From Pseudomonadota bacterium (GTDB lineage: Bacteria; Pseudomonadota; Alphaproteobacteria; Caulobacterales; Caulobacteraceae): DNA of 22,379 bases. The stretch lies in NCBI GenBank assembly GCA_023424215.1, contig JAFAEC010000033.1, positions 1-22,379 of the forward strand. Direction: 5' to 3'. How positions within the stretch are numbered: position 1 is the stretch's first letter; each line of letters opens with the position of its first letter. Positions 14,116 through 22,379 of this stretch are shown one piece after another. The notes under the pieces were generated by a model. It was not told the DNA's origin, did not search any database, and was given only the letters and a program-made list of their open reading frames with translations. A program made the position numbers and the translations under genes.

Positions 14116-15938
14116 TGGCCGCCCCCGGCATCGTCCGCCTCGTCGCCTGCGGCTCGGTCGACGACGGCAAGTCGACCCTGATCGGCCGCCTGCTGCACGA
14201 CTGCGACGCGGTGCCGGCCGACACCCTGGCGGCGCTGGAGGCGGACGAGGCCGGCGGCCCCGACCTGTCGCGCCTGCTCGACGGCCTCGGCGCCGAGCGC
14301 GAGCAGGGCATCACCATCGACGTGGCCTGGCGGTCCTTCGACATCGGCGAGCGCCGCTTCATCCTCGCCGACGCTCCCGGGCACGAGCAGTACACTCGCA
14401 ACATGGTCACCGCCGCCTCGGCCGCCGACGTGGCCGTGGTGCTGCTCGACGCCACCCGGGGCGTGCTGACCCAGACCCGGCGGCACACCCGCCTGCTGGC
14501 CCTGCTCGGCGTCCGCCGCGTGCTGCTGGCGGTCAACAAGATGGACCGGGTGGACTGGTCGCGGCAGGTCTTCGACCGCCTCGCCGGCGAGTGGCTGGCC
14601 TTCGCCGCCGGGCTGGGCCTCTCCGACATCGCGGCTGTCCCGATCAGCGCCCGTGGCGGCGACAACGTCGTCGCCCGCAGCGCGCACACGCCCTGGTTCG
14701 AGGGGCCGACCCTCGTCGAATGGCTGGCGGCGACGCCATCGCAGGCGGAGGCCGCCAGCCCCTTCCGCATGGCGGTGCAATCCGTCATCCGCCACAGCTC
14801 CGGCTACCGGGGCCTGGCCGGCCGGATCGCCGGCGGGACCGTCCGGCCCGGCGACCGCCTGCGCATCCTCCCCGCCGGGACGGAAGCCGCCGTCGCGCGC
14901 ATCGTCACCTTCGACGGCGACCTCCCGCAGGCGACGACCGGCCAGTCGATCAGCCTCGTGCTCGACCGCGCCGTCGACGTCTCCCGCGGCGACGTGCTCG
15001 CCGCCGCCGAGGCCCCGCCTGAGGTCGCCGACCTGTTCGAGGCCGACATCGTCTGGATGTCCGAACACGCCCTGCTGCCCGGCCGGTCCTACTGGCTGCA
15101 GTTGGGAACCCGCACCGTCGCCGCCCGCATCGGCGAGGTCCGGCGTCGCATCGACATCGACACCGGCGAAGCCCGGCCGGCCCGCACCTTCGCCCTCAAC
15201 GACCTCGGCGCGGCCACCCTCTCGCTGGACGCCCCGATCCCCTTCGCCCCCTATGCGGAGAGCCGCGAGTTCGGCGGTTTCATCCTCATCGACCGCATCA
15301 CCGACGAGACGGTCGGGGCCGGCATGATCCGCTTCGCCCTGCGCCGGGCCGACACCGTTCGGCCGCAGCGCCTGTCGGTCGACCGCGACCAGCGCGCCGC
15401 GCTCAAGGGCCAGAAGCCGCTGGTGGTCTGGTTCACCGGCCTCTCCGGGGCCGGCAAGTCGACCATCGCCAACCTCGTCGACCAGCGCCTGCTCGCCGAC
15501 GGATTGCACGCGGTGATGCTGGACGGCGACAACGTCCGGCGCGGCCTGAACCGCGATCTCGGCTTCACCGAGGCCGACCGGGTCGAGAACATCCGCCGCG
15601 TGGCCGAGGTCGCCCGGCTGATGACCGACGCCGGCCTGATCGTGCTCGTGGCCTTCATCTCCCCGTTCGAGGCCGAGCGGCAGGCGGCGCGCGAGATCAT
15701 GGCCCCCGGCGAGTTCCTCGAGGTGCACGTCGACGCCCCGCTGGCGGTGGTCGAGGCGCGCGACGTCAAGGGCCTCTACGCCCGCGCCCGGGCCGGAGAG
15801 CTGGCCAACTTCACCGGCATCGCCAGCCCCTACGAGCCGCCGGAGTCCCCGGACCTGCGCGTCGACACCTCGGCCTGCACGCCGGAGCAGGCGGCGGATC
15901 AGGTCATCGGGCTGATCCGGGCGGCGCTCCGCGACTGA
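14115..15938 (+). CDS. cysNC: Bifunctional sulfate adenylyltransferase subunit 1 / APS kinase
   Basis: The 607-residue fusion joins CysN, the GTPase that drives ATP sulfurylase, to CysC, which phosphorylates APS to PAPS. The GTPase motifs are GSVDDGKS (13-20), DAPGHEQYTRNM and NKMD, then two beta-barrel domains up to about residue 415. CysC starts near residue 420 with the P-loop GLSGAGKS from residue 442, DGDNVRRGLNRDLGF, and the VAFISPFEAERQAAREI and DVKGLYARARAGELANFTGI segments. All key motifs are intact. It overlaps cysD by one base and, tail to tail, overlaps the SemiSWEET-like gene by 35 bases. Confidence 0.96.
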   Translation: MAAPGIVRLVACGSVDDGKSTLIGRLLHDCDAVPADTLAALEADEAGGPDLSRLLDGLGAEREQGITIDVAWRSFDIGERRFILADAPGHEQYTRNMVTAASAADVAVVLLDATRGVLTQTRRHTRLLALLGVRRVLLAVNKMDRVDWSRQVFDRLAGEWLAFAAGLGLSDIAAVPISARGGDNVVARSAHTPWFEGPTLVEWLAATPSQAEAASPFRMAVQSVIRHSSGYRGLAGRIAGGTVRPGDRLRILPAGTEAAVARIVTFDGDLPQATTGQSISLVLDRAVDVSRGDVLAAAEAPPEVADLFEADIVWMSEHALLPGRSYWLQLGTRTVAARIGEVRRRIDIDTGEARPARTFALNDLGAATLSLDAPIPFAPYAESREFGGFILIDRITDETVGAGMIRFALRRADTVRPQRLSVDRDQRAALKGQKPLVVWFTGLSGAGKSTIANLVDQRLLADGLHAVMLDGDNVRRGLNRDLGFTEADRVENIRRVAEVARLMTDAGLIVLVAFISPFEAERQAAREIMAPGEFLEVHVDAPLAVVEARDVKGLYARARAGELANFTGIASPYEPPESPDLRVDTSACTPEQAADQVIGLIRAALRD

Positions 15939-16191
15939 AGCGCCACTTCATGGCCAGCACCCCCGAGGCCATCACCAGCGCGCAGGCGTTGGCGAAGGTG
16001 ACCGGCCAGGCGCCGGTCATGACCCCGTAGACCACCCACAGGGCGAAGCAGGTCACGGTCAGGGAATAGGTCTTCAGCGACACCGCCGAGGCGTCGCGCT
16101 CCTTCCAGATCTTGACCATCTGGGGCGCGAAGCTGGTGATCGAACACAGGGCCGCGGCGACGCCGACGCCGTTGGCGACAAGCTGGCTCAT
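15904..16191 (-). CDS. SemiSWEET-like PQ-loop membrane protein
   Basis: The 95-residue product has three membrane segments (about 4-24, 42-60 and 64-82), as in bacterial SemiSWEETs, which pair to form a small sugar channel. The PQ-loop motif is SFAPQMVKIWKERDASAVSL (20-39), and ALWVVYGVMTGAWPV follows. The transported compound is unknown. I chose ATG 16191 because the upstream frame to TTG 16245 adds only charged residues; there is no good ribosome binding site at 16191, but a 15-codon leader frame ends exactly on it (see 16188-16235). Its 3' end overlaps the opposing cysNC gene by 35 bases. Confidence 0.85.
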   Translation of the reverse strand: MSQLVANGVGVAAALCSITSFAPQMVKIWKERDASAVSLKTYSLTVTCFALWVVYGVMTGAWPVTFANACALVMASGVLAMKWRFSRGAPPGSAR

Positions 16192-16235
16192 GCGGCGGCC
16201 GCGGGGCGGCCGAAAAGGCGGGAGAGTGCGATCAT
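16188..16235 (-). CDS. Possible 15-codon leader ORF coupled to SemiSWEET
   Basis: A minus-strand ATG (16235) preceded by GAGGCGGG opens a 15-residue frame (MIALSRLFGRPAAAA) whose TGA overlaps the SemiSWEET ATG (ATGA). The better ribosome binding site is here, not at the main gene, so ribosomes could be handed over by stop-start coupling. It may also be chance in GC-rich DNA. Confidence 0.3.
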   Translation of the reverse strand: MIALSRLFGRPAAAA

Positions 16236-16267
16236 CCCGCCTCAACGGCGGCGCTTCGGCTTGGTTG

Positions 16268-17890
<1,623 letters not shown>

Positions 17891-17951
17891 CAGCCTCCCC
17901 CTTGAAGAGCCCTTGTCCCGCGAGACTCCGCGGCGAATTCGGTCCGGCTTG

Positions 17952-20204
17952 TTACCTGCCCTGCGCCCGTGAGCCGATTGTGCGGTCGAGGAAGTCGAGA
18001 TAGGTACGCCATTGGTGCAGCTGCCTGGGGTTGCCCCGCACGCCGTGACGCTGGCCGGGATAGAGCATCGTCTCGAAGGGGATGCTCGCCTCCTGCAGCG
18101 CGTTCAGCACGCGGGTGGTGTTCTCGAAGATCACATTGTCGTCGGCCATCCCGTGCATCAGCAGCAGGCGGCCCGTCATGTCGGGCAGGCGCGAGATCAC
18201 GTCCGAGGCGGCGTAGCCCTCGGCGTTGGCCTCCGGCGTCGACATGAAGCGTTCGGTGTAGTGGGTGTCGTACAGGCTCCACTCGGTCGGCGGCGCTCCG
18301 GCCAGCCCGGCCGCCAGCCCCATTTCCGGCTCCGTCAACGCCATCAGGGTCATGAAGCCGCCGTAGGACCAACCCATCATCGCGATGCGGTTATCGTCGA
18401 CGAAAGGCAACGATCTCAGATAATTAGCCCCCAGAACCTGGTCCTCGACCTCGGGCTGCCCCATCTTCAGGTAGAGGGCCTCCTTGAAGGCGGCCGAGCG
18501 GTCGCCCTCGCCCCGGTTGTCCAGCCGAAAGACGACGTAGCCCGCCTCGGTCAACAGTTGATTGGTCAGTGGTTGCCACGCCCGGCGCACGCCGCCGCCC
18601 GAGGGGCCTCCGTACACCTGCATCACCACCGGCCAGGTCTTCGACGGGTCGAAGTTCGGCGGGGTGGTCATCTGCCAGACGAGGGTCTCGCCGTGGCTCT
18701 CCAGCGTCCCGAACTGCGGCGTCTGCCGGCGCGAGGCGTAAGGGAAGTAGGGATGGCTCTCGTCCAGCCGGTTCTCCTCGATCCAGCGGATGAAGGTCCC
18801 ATCGGCGCGGTACAGGCCCGATCGCGGCGGCGTCGCCGGATCGGAATAGTTGCCGACGTAGGCCGTTCCCGTCCGGTTCATCGACGCCGACCACCAGCCG
18901 CCCGCCGGCGTCACCGCCACGGGCTCGACCGTGTCGGACAGCGAGGCCCGGAACAGCTGCTGCTCGATCGGCAGCTCCCGCCCGTCGCGCATCGAGGCGG
19001 TGAAGAACACCTCGCCGGTCTGCTGGTTGACGCCGTTCAGCGCCTTCACTGCCCAGTCGCCGCGGGTGATCGGCCGGATCGGCCGCCCGTCGCGGTCGTA
19101 CAGGTACAGGTGCTTCCAGCCGCTCTCCTGCGACGACCAGATGAAGTTCCCGTCCTCCAGCGCCTTGAAGTCGTGGCTCAGCGGCACCCAGGCGTCGGAC
19201 CGCTGCGTCACGATCACCCGGCTTGCGCCGGTGGCCGGATCGACGCTCAGCAGGTCCAGCGTCTTCTGGTCGCGCGACTGGCGCTGCACGTACAGCGTCC
19301 GGCCGTCCGCCGACCAGTTCACCCGCGCCAGATAGATGTCGGCGTTCGCGCCCAGATCGACCTTGGTCCGCCGCCCGCTCTCGCGGTCGTGCACATACAG
19401 CTCGACCACCGCGTTCGGCCGCCCGGCGCGCGGGTAGCGCTGCTCGATCACGCTCGCCCCGCCCCCGGTGATGTCCAGGCGGGGAATGACGTCCACGGTC
19501 GATTCGTCGGTACGCTGCAGGGCGATGTAGCGCTCGTCCGGGCTCCACCAGTAGCCGGTGTCGCGGTCCATCTCCTCCTGGGCGATGAACTCGGCCGTGG
19601 CCCAGGTGATCAGGCCCTCGCCGTCCGTGGTGATCGGCGTCTCGCGCCCGCTGGCGAGATCGTAGACCACCAGATCCTGGTCGCGCACCCACGACACATA
19701 GTTGCCGTCCGGGGACACCTTGGCGTCGATCTCGTCGGCCTCGGTCTCGGTCAGCCGGCGCACCGCGCCGCCGTCCCGCTCGGCGAGGAAGACGTCTCCC
19801 TCCAGCGGCGCGAGGATGTAGCGACCCTGCTCGTCCCACGAATATTCGACCACGCCGCGGGCGCTGATCCGCATCCGCTCGCGCCGGGCCTTCTCGGCCT
19901 CCGACAGCTCGCCGGCGTCGGGGACCAGAGCCCGCGCGTCGATCAGCTTGAACGGCTCGCCCTCCCCCGTCGGCGCCGCCCACAGGTCCTGCACGTCGAC
20001 GTCGTCCTCGCGCGAGCGCAGGAACGCCACCAGTTCGCCGTCCGGCGACAGCGACACCCCCTTGGCCACCGGCCCGGACAGGGCGGGGTCGGCGAACACC
20101 CGCTCGGGCGTCAGGATGGCGGCGTCCGGCGACTCCTGGGCCGCCGCCGCCAGCGGCGACAGGGTGGCGACGAGGACGGTCGAGGCGAGAAGAATGTTGC
20201 GCAT
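17952..20204 (-). CDS. Exported S9 prolyl oligopeptidase, dipeptidyl peptidase IV type
   Basis: The 750-residue serine peptidase starts with a Sec signal peptide (about 1-22, ending AAAAQE). An eight-bladed propeller region follows, with the double-glutamate motif FIAQEEMDRDTGYWWSPD (Glu210-Glu211) that binds the free N-terminus of substrates, then an alpha/beta-hydrolase domain. The catalytic residues are Ser613 in GWSYGG, Asp688 or Asp689 in HGMADDNV, and His720 in GQRHGVRG. It should remove Xaa-Pro dipeptides in the periplasm. I chose ATG 20204 because the signal peptide begins there; the upstream ATG at 20240 falls inside a promoter-like -35. There is no ribosome binding site, and the -10 ends eight bases before the ATG, suggesting a leaderless message. 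Confidence 0.92.
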   Translation of the reverse strand: MRNILLASTVLVATLSPLAAAAQESPDAAILTPERVFADPALSGPVAKGVSLSPDGELVAFLRSREDDVDVQDLWAAPTGEGEPFKLIDARALVPDAGELSEAEKARRERMRISARGVVEYSWDEQGRYILAPLEGDVFLAERDGGAVRRLTETEADEIDAKVSPDGNYVSWVRDQDLVVYDLASGRETPITTDGEGLITWATAEFIAQEEMDRDTGYWWSPDERYIALQRTDESTVDVIPRLDITGGGASVIEQRYPRAGRPNAVVELYVHDRESGRRTKVDLGANADIYLARVNWSADGRTLYVQRQSRDQKTLDLLSVDPATGASRVIVTQRSDAWVPLSHDFKALEDGNFIWSSQESGWKHLYLYDRDGRPIRPITRGDWAVKALNGVNQQTGEVFFTASMRDGRELPIEQQLFRASLSDTVEPVAVTPAGGWWSASMNRTGTAYVGNYSDPATPPRSGLYRADGTFIRWIEENRLDESHPYFPYASRRQTPQFGTLESHGETLVWQMTTPPNFDPSKTWPVVMQVYGGPSGGGVRRAWQPLTNQLLTEAGYVVFRLDNRGEGDRSAAFKEALYLKMGQPEVEDQVLGANYLRSLPFVDDNRIAMMGWSYGGFMTLMALTEPEMGLAAGLAGAPPTEWSLYDTHYTERFMSTPEANAEGYAASDVISRLPDMTGRLLLMHGMADDNVIFENTTRVLNALQEASIPFETMLYPGQRHGVRGNPRQLHQWRTYLDFLDRTIGSRAQGR

Positions 20205-20211
20205 GGCGGCG

Positions 20212-20240
20212 ACGCTAGAGGCGAATTCCGTCGCCGTCAT
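20212..20240 (-). promoter_or_regulatory. Candidate promoter of the S9 peptidase gene
   Basis: On the minus strand ATGACGG (20240-20234), 14 bases, then TCTAGCGT (20219-20212) fits the Caulobacter housekeeping pattern. Transcription would begin at or near the ATG at 20204. The rest of the 121-base gap to the divergent fpr-like gene holds CTAATAA (20312-20318), a possible -10 for that gene. Confidence 0.35.
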
Positions 20241-20325
20241 CCCCTGCGTGACGCCGCGGCTCCCGCTGCGGGCTCGACGCCGGCAACCCTTTCCCCGGGC
20301 CGCCGCACCTCCTAATAAGCGGCCG

Positions 20326-21141
20326 ATGACCGACGTCGCCGTCTCCGCCCCGCCCGCCAAGGCGTCTCCCTTCCACGAGCTGAAGGTGCTGTGGGTCCAC
20401 CACTGGACCGACCAGCTGTTCAGCTTCCGCGTCGAGCGCCCCGAGGACTTCCGCTTCCGCTCGGGCGAGTTCGTGATGATCGGCCTGCCCGGCGAAGACG
20501 GCGGCAAGCCGATCCTGCGCGCCTACTCCATCGCCTCGCCGCAGTGGGACGAGGAACTGGAGTTCCTGTCGATCAAGGTGCCCGACGGCCCCCTCACGTC
20601 GCGGCTGCAGAAGATCCAGCCGGGCGACACGGTGCTGATGGGCAAGAAGCCGACCGGCACCCTGGTGCTGGACGCCCTGACCGGCGGCGAGCGTCTCTGG
20701 CTCATCGGTACCGGCACCGGCCTCGCGCCGTGGCTCAGCGTGGCCCGCGATCCGGACACCTACAGCCGCTTCGGCCAGGTCATCGTGTGCCACACCGTGC
20801 GCACCGTCGCCGACCTGACCTACCGCGACTTCCTCACCGCCGGCATCCACGACGATCCGCTCATCGGGGACGAGGCGAAGGCGCAGCTGACCTACTACCC
20901 CACCGTCACCCGCGAGCCGTTCGACACGCCCGGCCGGATCACCGACCGCATCCGCTCCGGCGACCTGTTCCGCGACCTCGGCCTGCCGGAAGGCTTCTCG
21001 CCCGACCGCGACCGGGTGATGCTGTGCGGCTCCATGGCCATGATCAAGGAAACCGCCGAACTGCTCGAGGGATACGGCCTCAGGGAAGGCTCGAACGCCG
21101 AGCCCGGCGACTATGTGCTGGAGCGCGCCTTTGTCGGCTGA
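20326..21141 (+). CDS. fpr: Ferredoxin/flavodoxin-NADP+ reductase
   Basis: The 271-residue flavoenzyme moves electrons between NADPH and ferredoxin or flavodoxin. The FAD-binding motif is RAYSIASP (65-72), the NADP-binding region is LIGTGTGLAPWLSVARDP, and VMLCGSMAMIKE leads to the C-terminal GDYVLERAFVG, a form typical of proteobacterial Fpr rather than plastid enzymes. Proteobacterial Fpr is often induced by oxidative stress, but nothing here shows that. ATG 20326 lacks a ribosome binding site; TAATAA at 20313-20318 could be a -10 that starts the message at the ATG. The chorismate mutase gene overlaps its 3' end by 11 bases. Confidence 0.93.
   Translation: MTDVAVSAPPAKASPFHELKVLWVHHWTDQLFSFRVERPEDFRFRSGEFVMIGLPGEDGGKPILRAYSIASPQWDEELEFLSIKVPDGPLTSRLQKIQPGDTVLMGKKPTGTLVLDALTGGERLWLIGTGTGLAPWLSVARDPDTYSRFGQVIVCHTVRTVADLTYRDFLTAGIHDDPLIGDEAKAQLTYYPTVTREPFDTPGRITDRIRSGDLFRDLGLPEGFSPDRDRVMLCGSMAMIKETAELLEGYGLREGSNAEPGDYVLERAFVG
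21120..21133 (+). promoter_or_regulatory. Ribosome binding site supporting TTG start of chorismate mutase
   Basis: GGAG (21120-21123) lies seven bases before TTG 21131-21133. Competing in-frame starts, ATG 21113 and GTG 21143, have no such site. Confidence 0.5.
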
Positions 21142-21478
21142 TGTGAAGGACGCCCCGACCGCCGTCGCCGTCGACGCCCGCGTCGCGCCCGAGGCCTGCG
21201 CCTCGATGGCCGAGGTCCGCCACGGCGTCGACGCGCTGGACCGAGCCTTGGTCCTGCTGCTGGCCGAACGCCAGCGCTACATGGACGCCGCCGCCCGCAT
21301 CAAGCCGAGCCGCGACGTGGTCCACGACGACGCCCGCATCGAGGACGTGGTGCAGAAGGTGCTCGCCGCCGCCGGCCCCGCCGGCCTGTCGCCGGCCATC
21401 GCCGAGCCGGTCTGGCGCACCCTCATCGACCGCTGCATCGCCCACGAGTTCGCCGTCTGGGACCGCACCCGCGGCTAA
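21131..21478 (+). CDS. Chorismate mutase, AroQ class (type II)
   Basis: The 115-residue all-helical protein fits the AroQ chorismate mutase fold: MAEVRHGVDALDRALVLLLAERQRYMDAAARIKPSRDVVHDDARIE, then AGPAGLSPAIAEPVWRTLIDRCIAHEFAVW. It should convert chorismate to prephenate for phenylalanine and tyrosine. The PchB-type isochorismate-pyruvate lyases share the fold, so activity is inferred. The start is uncertain (TTG 21131, ATG 21113 or GTG 21143); I chose TTG from its ribosome binding site. It overlaps the fpr-like gene by 11 bases, implying coupled translation, and overlaps the opposing Hpt gene by four bases. Confidence 0.85.
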   Translation: MSADVKDAPTAVAVDARVAPEACASMAEVRHGVDALDRALVLLLAERQRYMDAAARIKPSRDVVHDDARIEDVVQKVLAAAGPAGLSPAIAEPVWRTLIDRCIAHEFAVWDRTRG

Positions 21479-21828
21479 CCGCGCAGCCCCCGCAGCATCA
21501 ACTCGTGCCGGAAGGCCGCCACGTCGGCCAGCGCCGCCTCCAGCGCATCCCTGACCCGGTCCAGCAGCGGCGGCGCCTCCGGCTTCTCCGCGGCCTCGGC
21601 CGCCTGGCAGGCCTGCGCCAGCGCTTCCGCGCCGATCCCCGCCGCCGCGCCGCGGATGGTGTGCACCGCGTCGCGCCAGCCGTCCTCGCGCACGTCCAGC
21701 ATCGGCGACCACAGCCCCGCCTGCTGCACGAACAGGCCCAGCACCTCTTCCGAAACCCCGTCGTCGCCGCCGGTCATCCGCTCCAGCACCGTGAAGTCGA
21801 CCGCCCCCGACAGATCGCGCCGCGCCAT
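21475..21828 (-). CDS. Hpt domain phosphotransfer protein
   Basis: The 117-residue protein is a single histidine phosphotransfer domain. His56 in the motif HTIRGAAAGIGAEAL is the predicted phosphate acceptor, within a four-helix bundle that spans most of the sequence. Such proteins carry phosphate between hybrid histidine kinases and response regulators; no partner is encoded here. I chose ATG 21828 because GAGG lies six bases upstream; ATG 21840 has no properly spaced site, and the longer frame to 21933 adds an unmatched basic tail. The stop overlaps that of the chorismate mutase gene tail to tail. Confidence 0.87.
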   Translation of the reverse strand: MARRDLSGAVDFTVLERMTGGDDGVSEEVLGLFVQQAGLWSPMLDVREDGWRDAVHTIRGAAAGIGAEALAQACQAAEAAEKPEAPPLLDRVRDALEAALADVAAFRHELMLRGLRG

Positions 21829-21915
21829 CAGACACCTCATCCCCCGCCGGCCGTCGGCGTCGACGCCCAGACTAGCCTCTCCGGGGCCGATCCGGAACGA
21901 CCACGGAAAAGCCGC

Positions 21916-21944
21916 TTGCGTTCCGCCGGCCAAGCCTCTATGTC
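21916..21944 (+). promoter_or_regulatory. Promoter of tRNA-Lys
   Basis: TTGCGTT (21916-21922), 14 bases, then TCTATGTC (21937-21944) fits the Caulobacter pattern (six of eight in the -10). It shares CCGCTTGCG and the spacing to CTA with the tRNA-Ser promoter. The leader before the tRNA would be about 38 bases. Confidence 0.5.
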
Positions 21945-21987
21945 CCGCCCCTCGCCGCCTCCGGGCGCGCGAGACGACGACCGGTCC

Positions 21988-22063
<76 letters not shown>

Positions 22064-22132
22064 TCGTCCCCTTTGTTTTTCCTCAGGTTTCATAGATTTT
22101 CCGGCTCCGGCCGGGGAGAACAAACGGCGTCC

Positions 22133-22165
22133 GTGAGACTTTGCGAAAGTCTCACGTGAGACTTT
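22133..22165. repeat. Triple GTGAGACTTT element with parS-like palindrome
   Basis: GTGAGACTTT (22133-22142), three bases, AAAGTCTCAC (22146-22155) and GTGAGACTTT (22156-22165) give two overlapping palindromes that share the middle copy. The second is a perfect 20-base palindrome without a loop. Its inner 16 bases (22148-22163) match 12 of 16 positions of the bacterial parS consensus TGTTTCACGTGAAACA. It could be a ParB-family site or an operator for the next gene. The rest of the 173-base gap after tRNA-Lys shows a T-rich stretch near 22071-22080 that may end the tRNA transcript. Confidence 0.7.
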
Positions 22166-22201
22166 CAGCCCTCTGGCCGGGCCCGCGTTCCGCTTCCGTT
22201 C

Positions 22202-22230
22202 TTGCACCTCGAGCTGGCCGGCGCTAGGCC
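22202..22230 (+). promoter_or_regulatory. Promoter of the final gene
   Basis: TTGCACC (22202-22208), 14 bases, then GCTAGGCC (22223-22230) fits the Caulobacter housekeeping pattern. The ATG at 22237 is at the expected transcription start and no ribosome binding site precedes it, so a leaderless message is likely. Confidence 0.45.
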
Positions 22231-22236
22231 GCCGCC

Positions 22237-22379
22237 ATGGCCGATCCCGACTGGTACGCCAAGGCCCTGTCCGACTATCCGGCCGGCTACCTCATGGGCC
22301 TGGTCTGCCGGCGCTGCCGGCATGGGCGCACCGTGCCCTTCGCCGATCTGCTGGCGCGGATGCCGGCGGGGGCCACCGT
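22237..22379 (+). CDS. CxxC-containing protein, 5' part (runs off window)
   Basis: Only the first 47 codons are present. The visible part starts MADPDWYAKALSDYPAGYLMG and continues with LVCRRCRHGRTVPFADLLARM. The CRRCRH motif (residues 24-29) looks like half of a zinc ribbon, with the second pair of cysteines expected downstream. I do not recognise a named family. ATG 22237 is chosen because a good promoter ends six bases upstream, implying a leaderless start. The triple GTGAGACTTT element lies about 70-105 bases upstream and may control it. Lying after tRNA-Lys, it could be the first gene of an integrated element, but nothing visible proves that. Confidence 0.6.
   Translation, partial: MADPDWYAKALSDYPAGYLMGLVCRRCRHGRTVPFADLLARMPAGAT

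Noticed and set aside
20205..20240. Longer start (ATG 20240) for the S9 peptidase
   Set aside because: It would put 12 residues before a typical signal peptide and lies in the promoter-like -35.
18012..20315. Plus-strand open frame of 767 codons opposite the S9 peptidase
   Set aside because: Antisense shadow of a peptidase with complete catalytic residues; sequence is low-complexity.
21829..21933. Longer N-terminus for the Hpt protein
   Set aside because: The extra frame is not domain-like, and ATG 21828 has a well-spaced ribosome binding site.

Overview
The window is very GC-rich, densely packed alphaproteobacterial chromosome and reads as Caulobacterales, most like Brevundimonas, Caulobacter or Phenylobacterium. 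I base this on the gene families, the compact intergenic palindromes, and several promoters that fit the Caulobacter housekeeping pattern TTGACGS-N10-14-GCTANAWC, mostly with a 14-base spacer. The placement is from reading alone; no database was searched. There is no CRISPR array, transposase or visible prophage gene.

Layout. Bases 1-515 hold the end of a zeta-toxin-like P-loop protein and a coupled small basic protein. Then come a stand-alone MoxR ATPase (675-1547), a repeat-bearing lipoprotein (1653-2516), two compound palindromes, an HD phosphohydrolase and an NrtR-like degenerate Nudix regulator (2702-4308), and tRNA-Ser(CGA).

The most coherent system is at 4511-9258. An ECF sigma factor and a ChrR-type anti-sigma factor, followed by DUF1295 and DUF2177 membrane proteins, face away from a COG2907 flavoprotein and a DUF1365 protein. 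This matches the singlet-oxygen/photooxidative-stress and membrane-lipid regulon known from Rhodobacter sphaeroides RpoE-ChrR and relatives. I find one shared promoter pattern, ATCC-N16-CGTA, at the three places where sigma-dependent transcription would be expected: both directions of the divergent region, and before DUF1295. The anti-sigma factor keeps all metal ligands of its cupin domain but has lost the two zinc cysteines of its sigma-binding domain. The cyclopropane-fatty-acid-synthase-like methyltransferase usual in such clusters is absent here.

Bases 9243-13119 are a minus-strand run: ROK fructokinase-like kinase, C4-dicarboxylate carrier, 2-oxoglutarate-semialdehyde-type aldehyde dehydrogenase. 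Divergent from it lies the sulfate-activation pair cysD and fused cysNC (13207-15938). Then follow a SemiSWEET-like protein, an amidase lipoprotein and an exported DPP-IV-family peptidase on the minus strand, and on the plus strand a ferredoxin-NADP reductase overlapping a chorismate mutase. An Hpt protein, tRNA-Lys(CUU), a triple GTGAGACTTT element with a parS-like perfect palindrome, and the start of a CxxC-containing protein close the window.

Most of the content is housekeeping. The parts that merit attention are the sigma/anti-sigma regulon, the parS-like element beside tRNA-Lys, the compound palindromes, and several probable leaderless or non-ATG starts.
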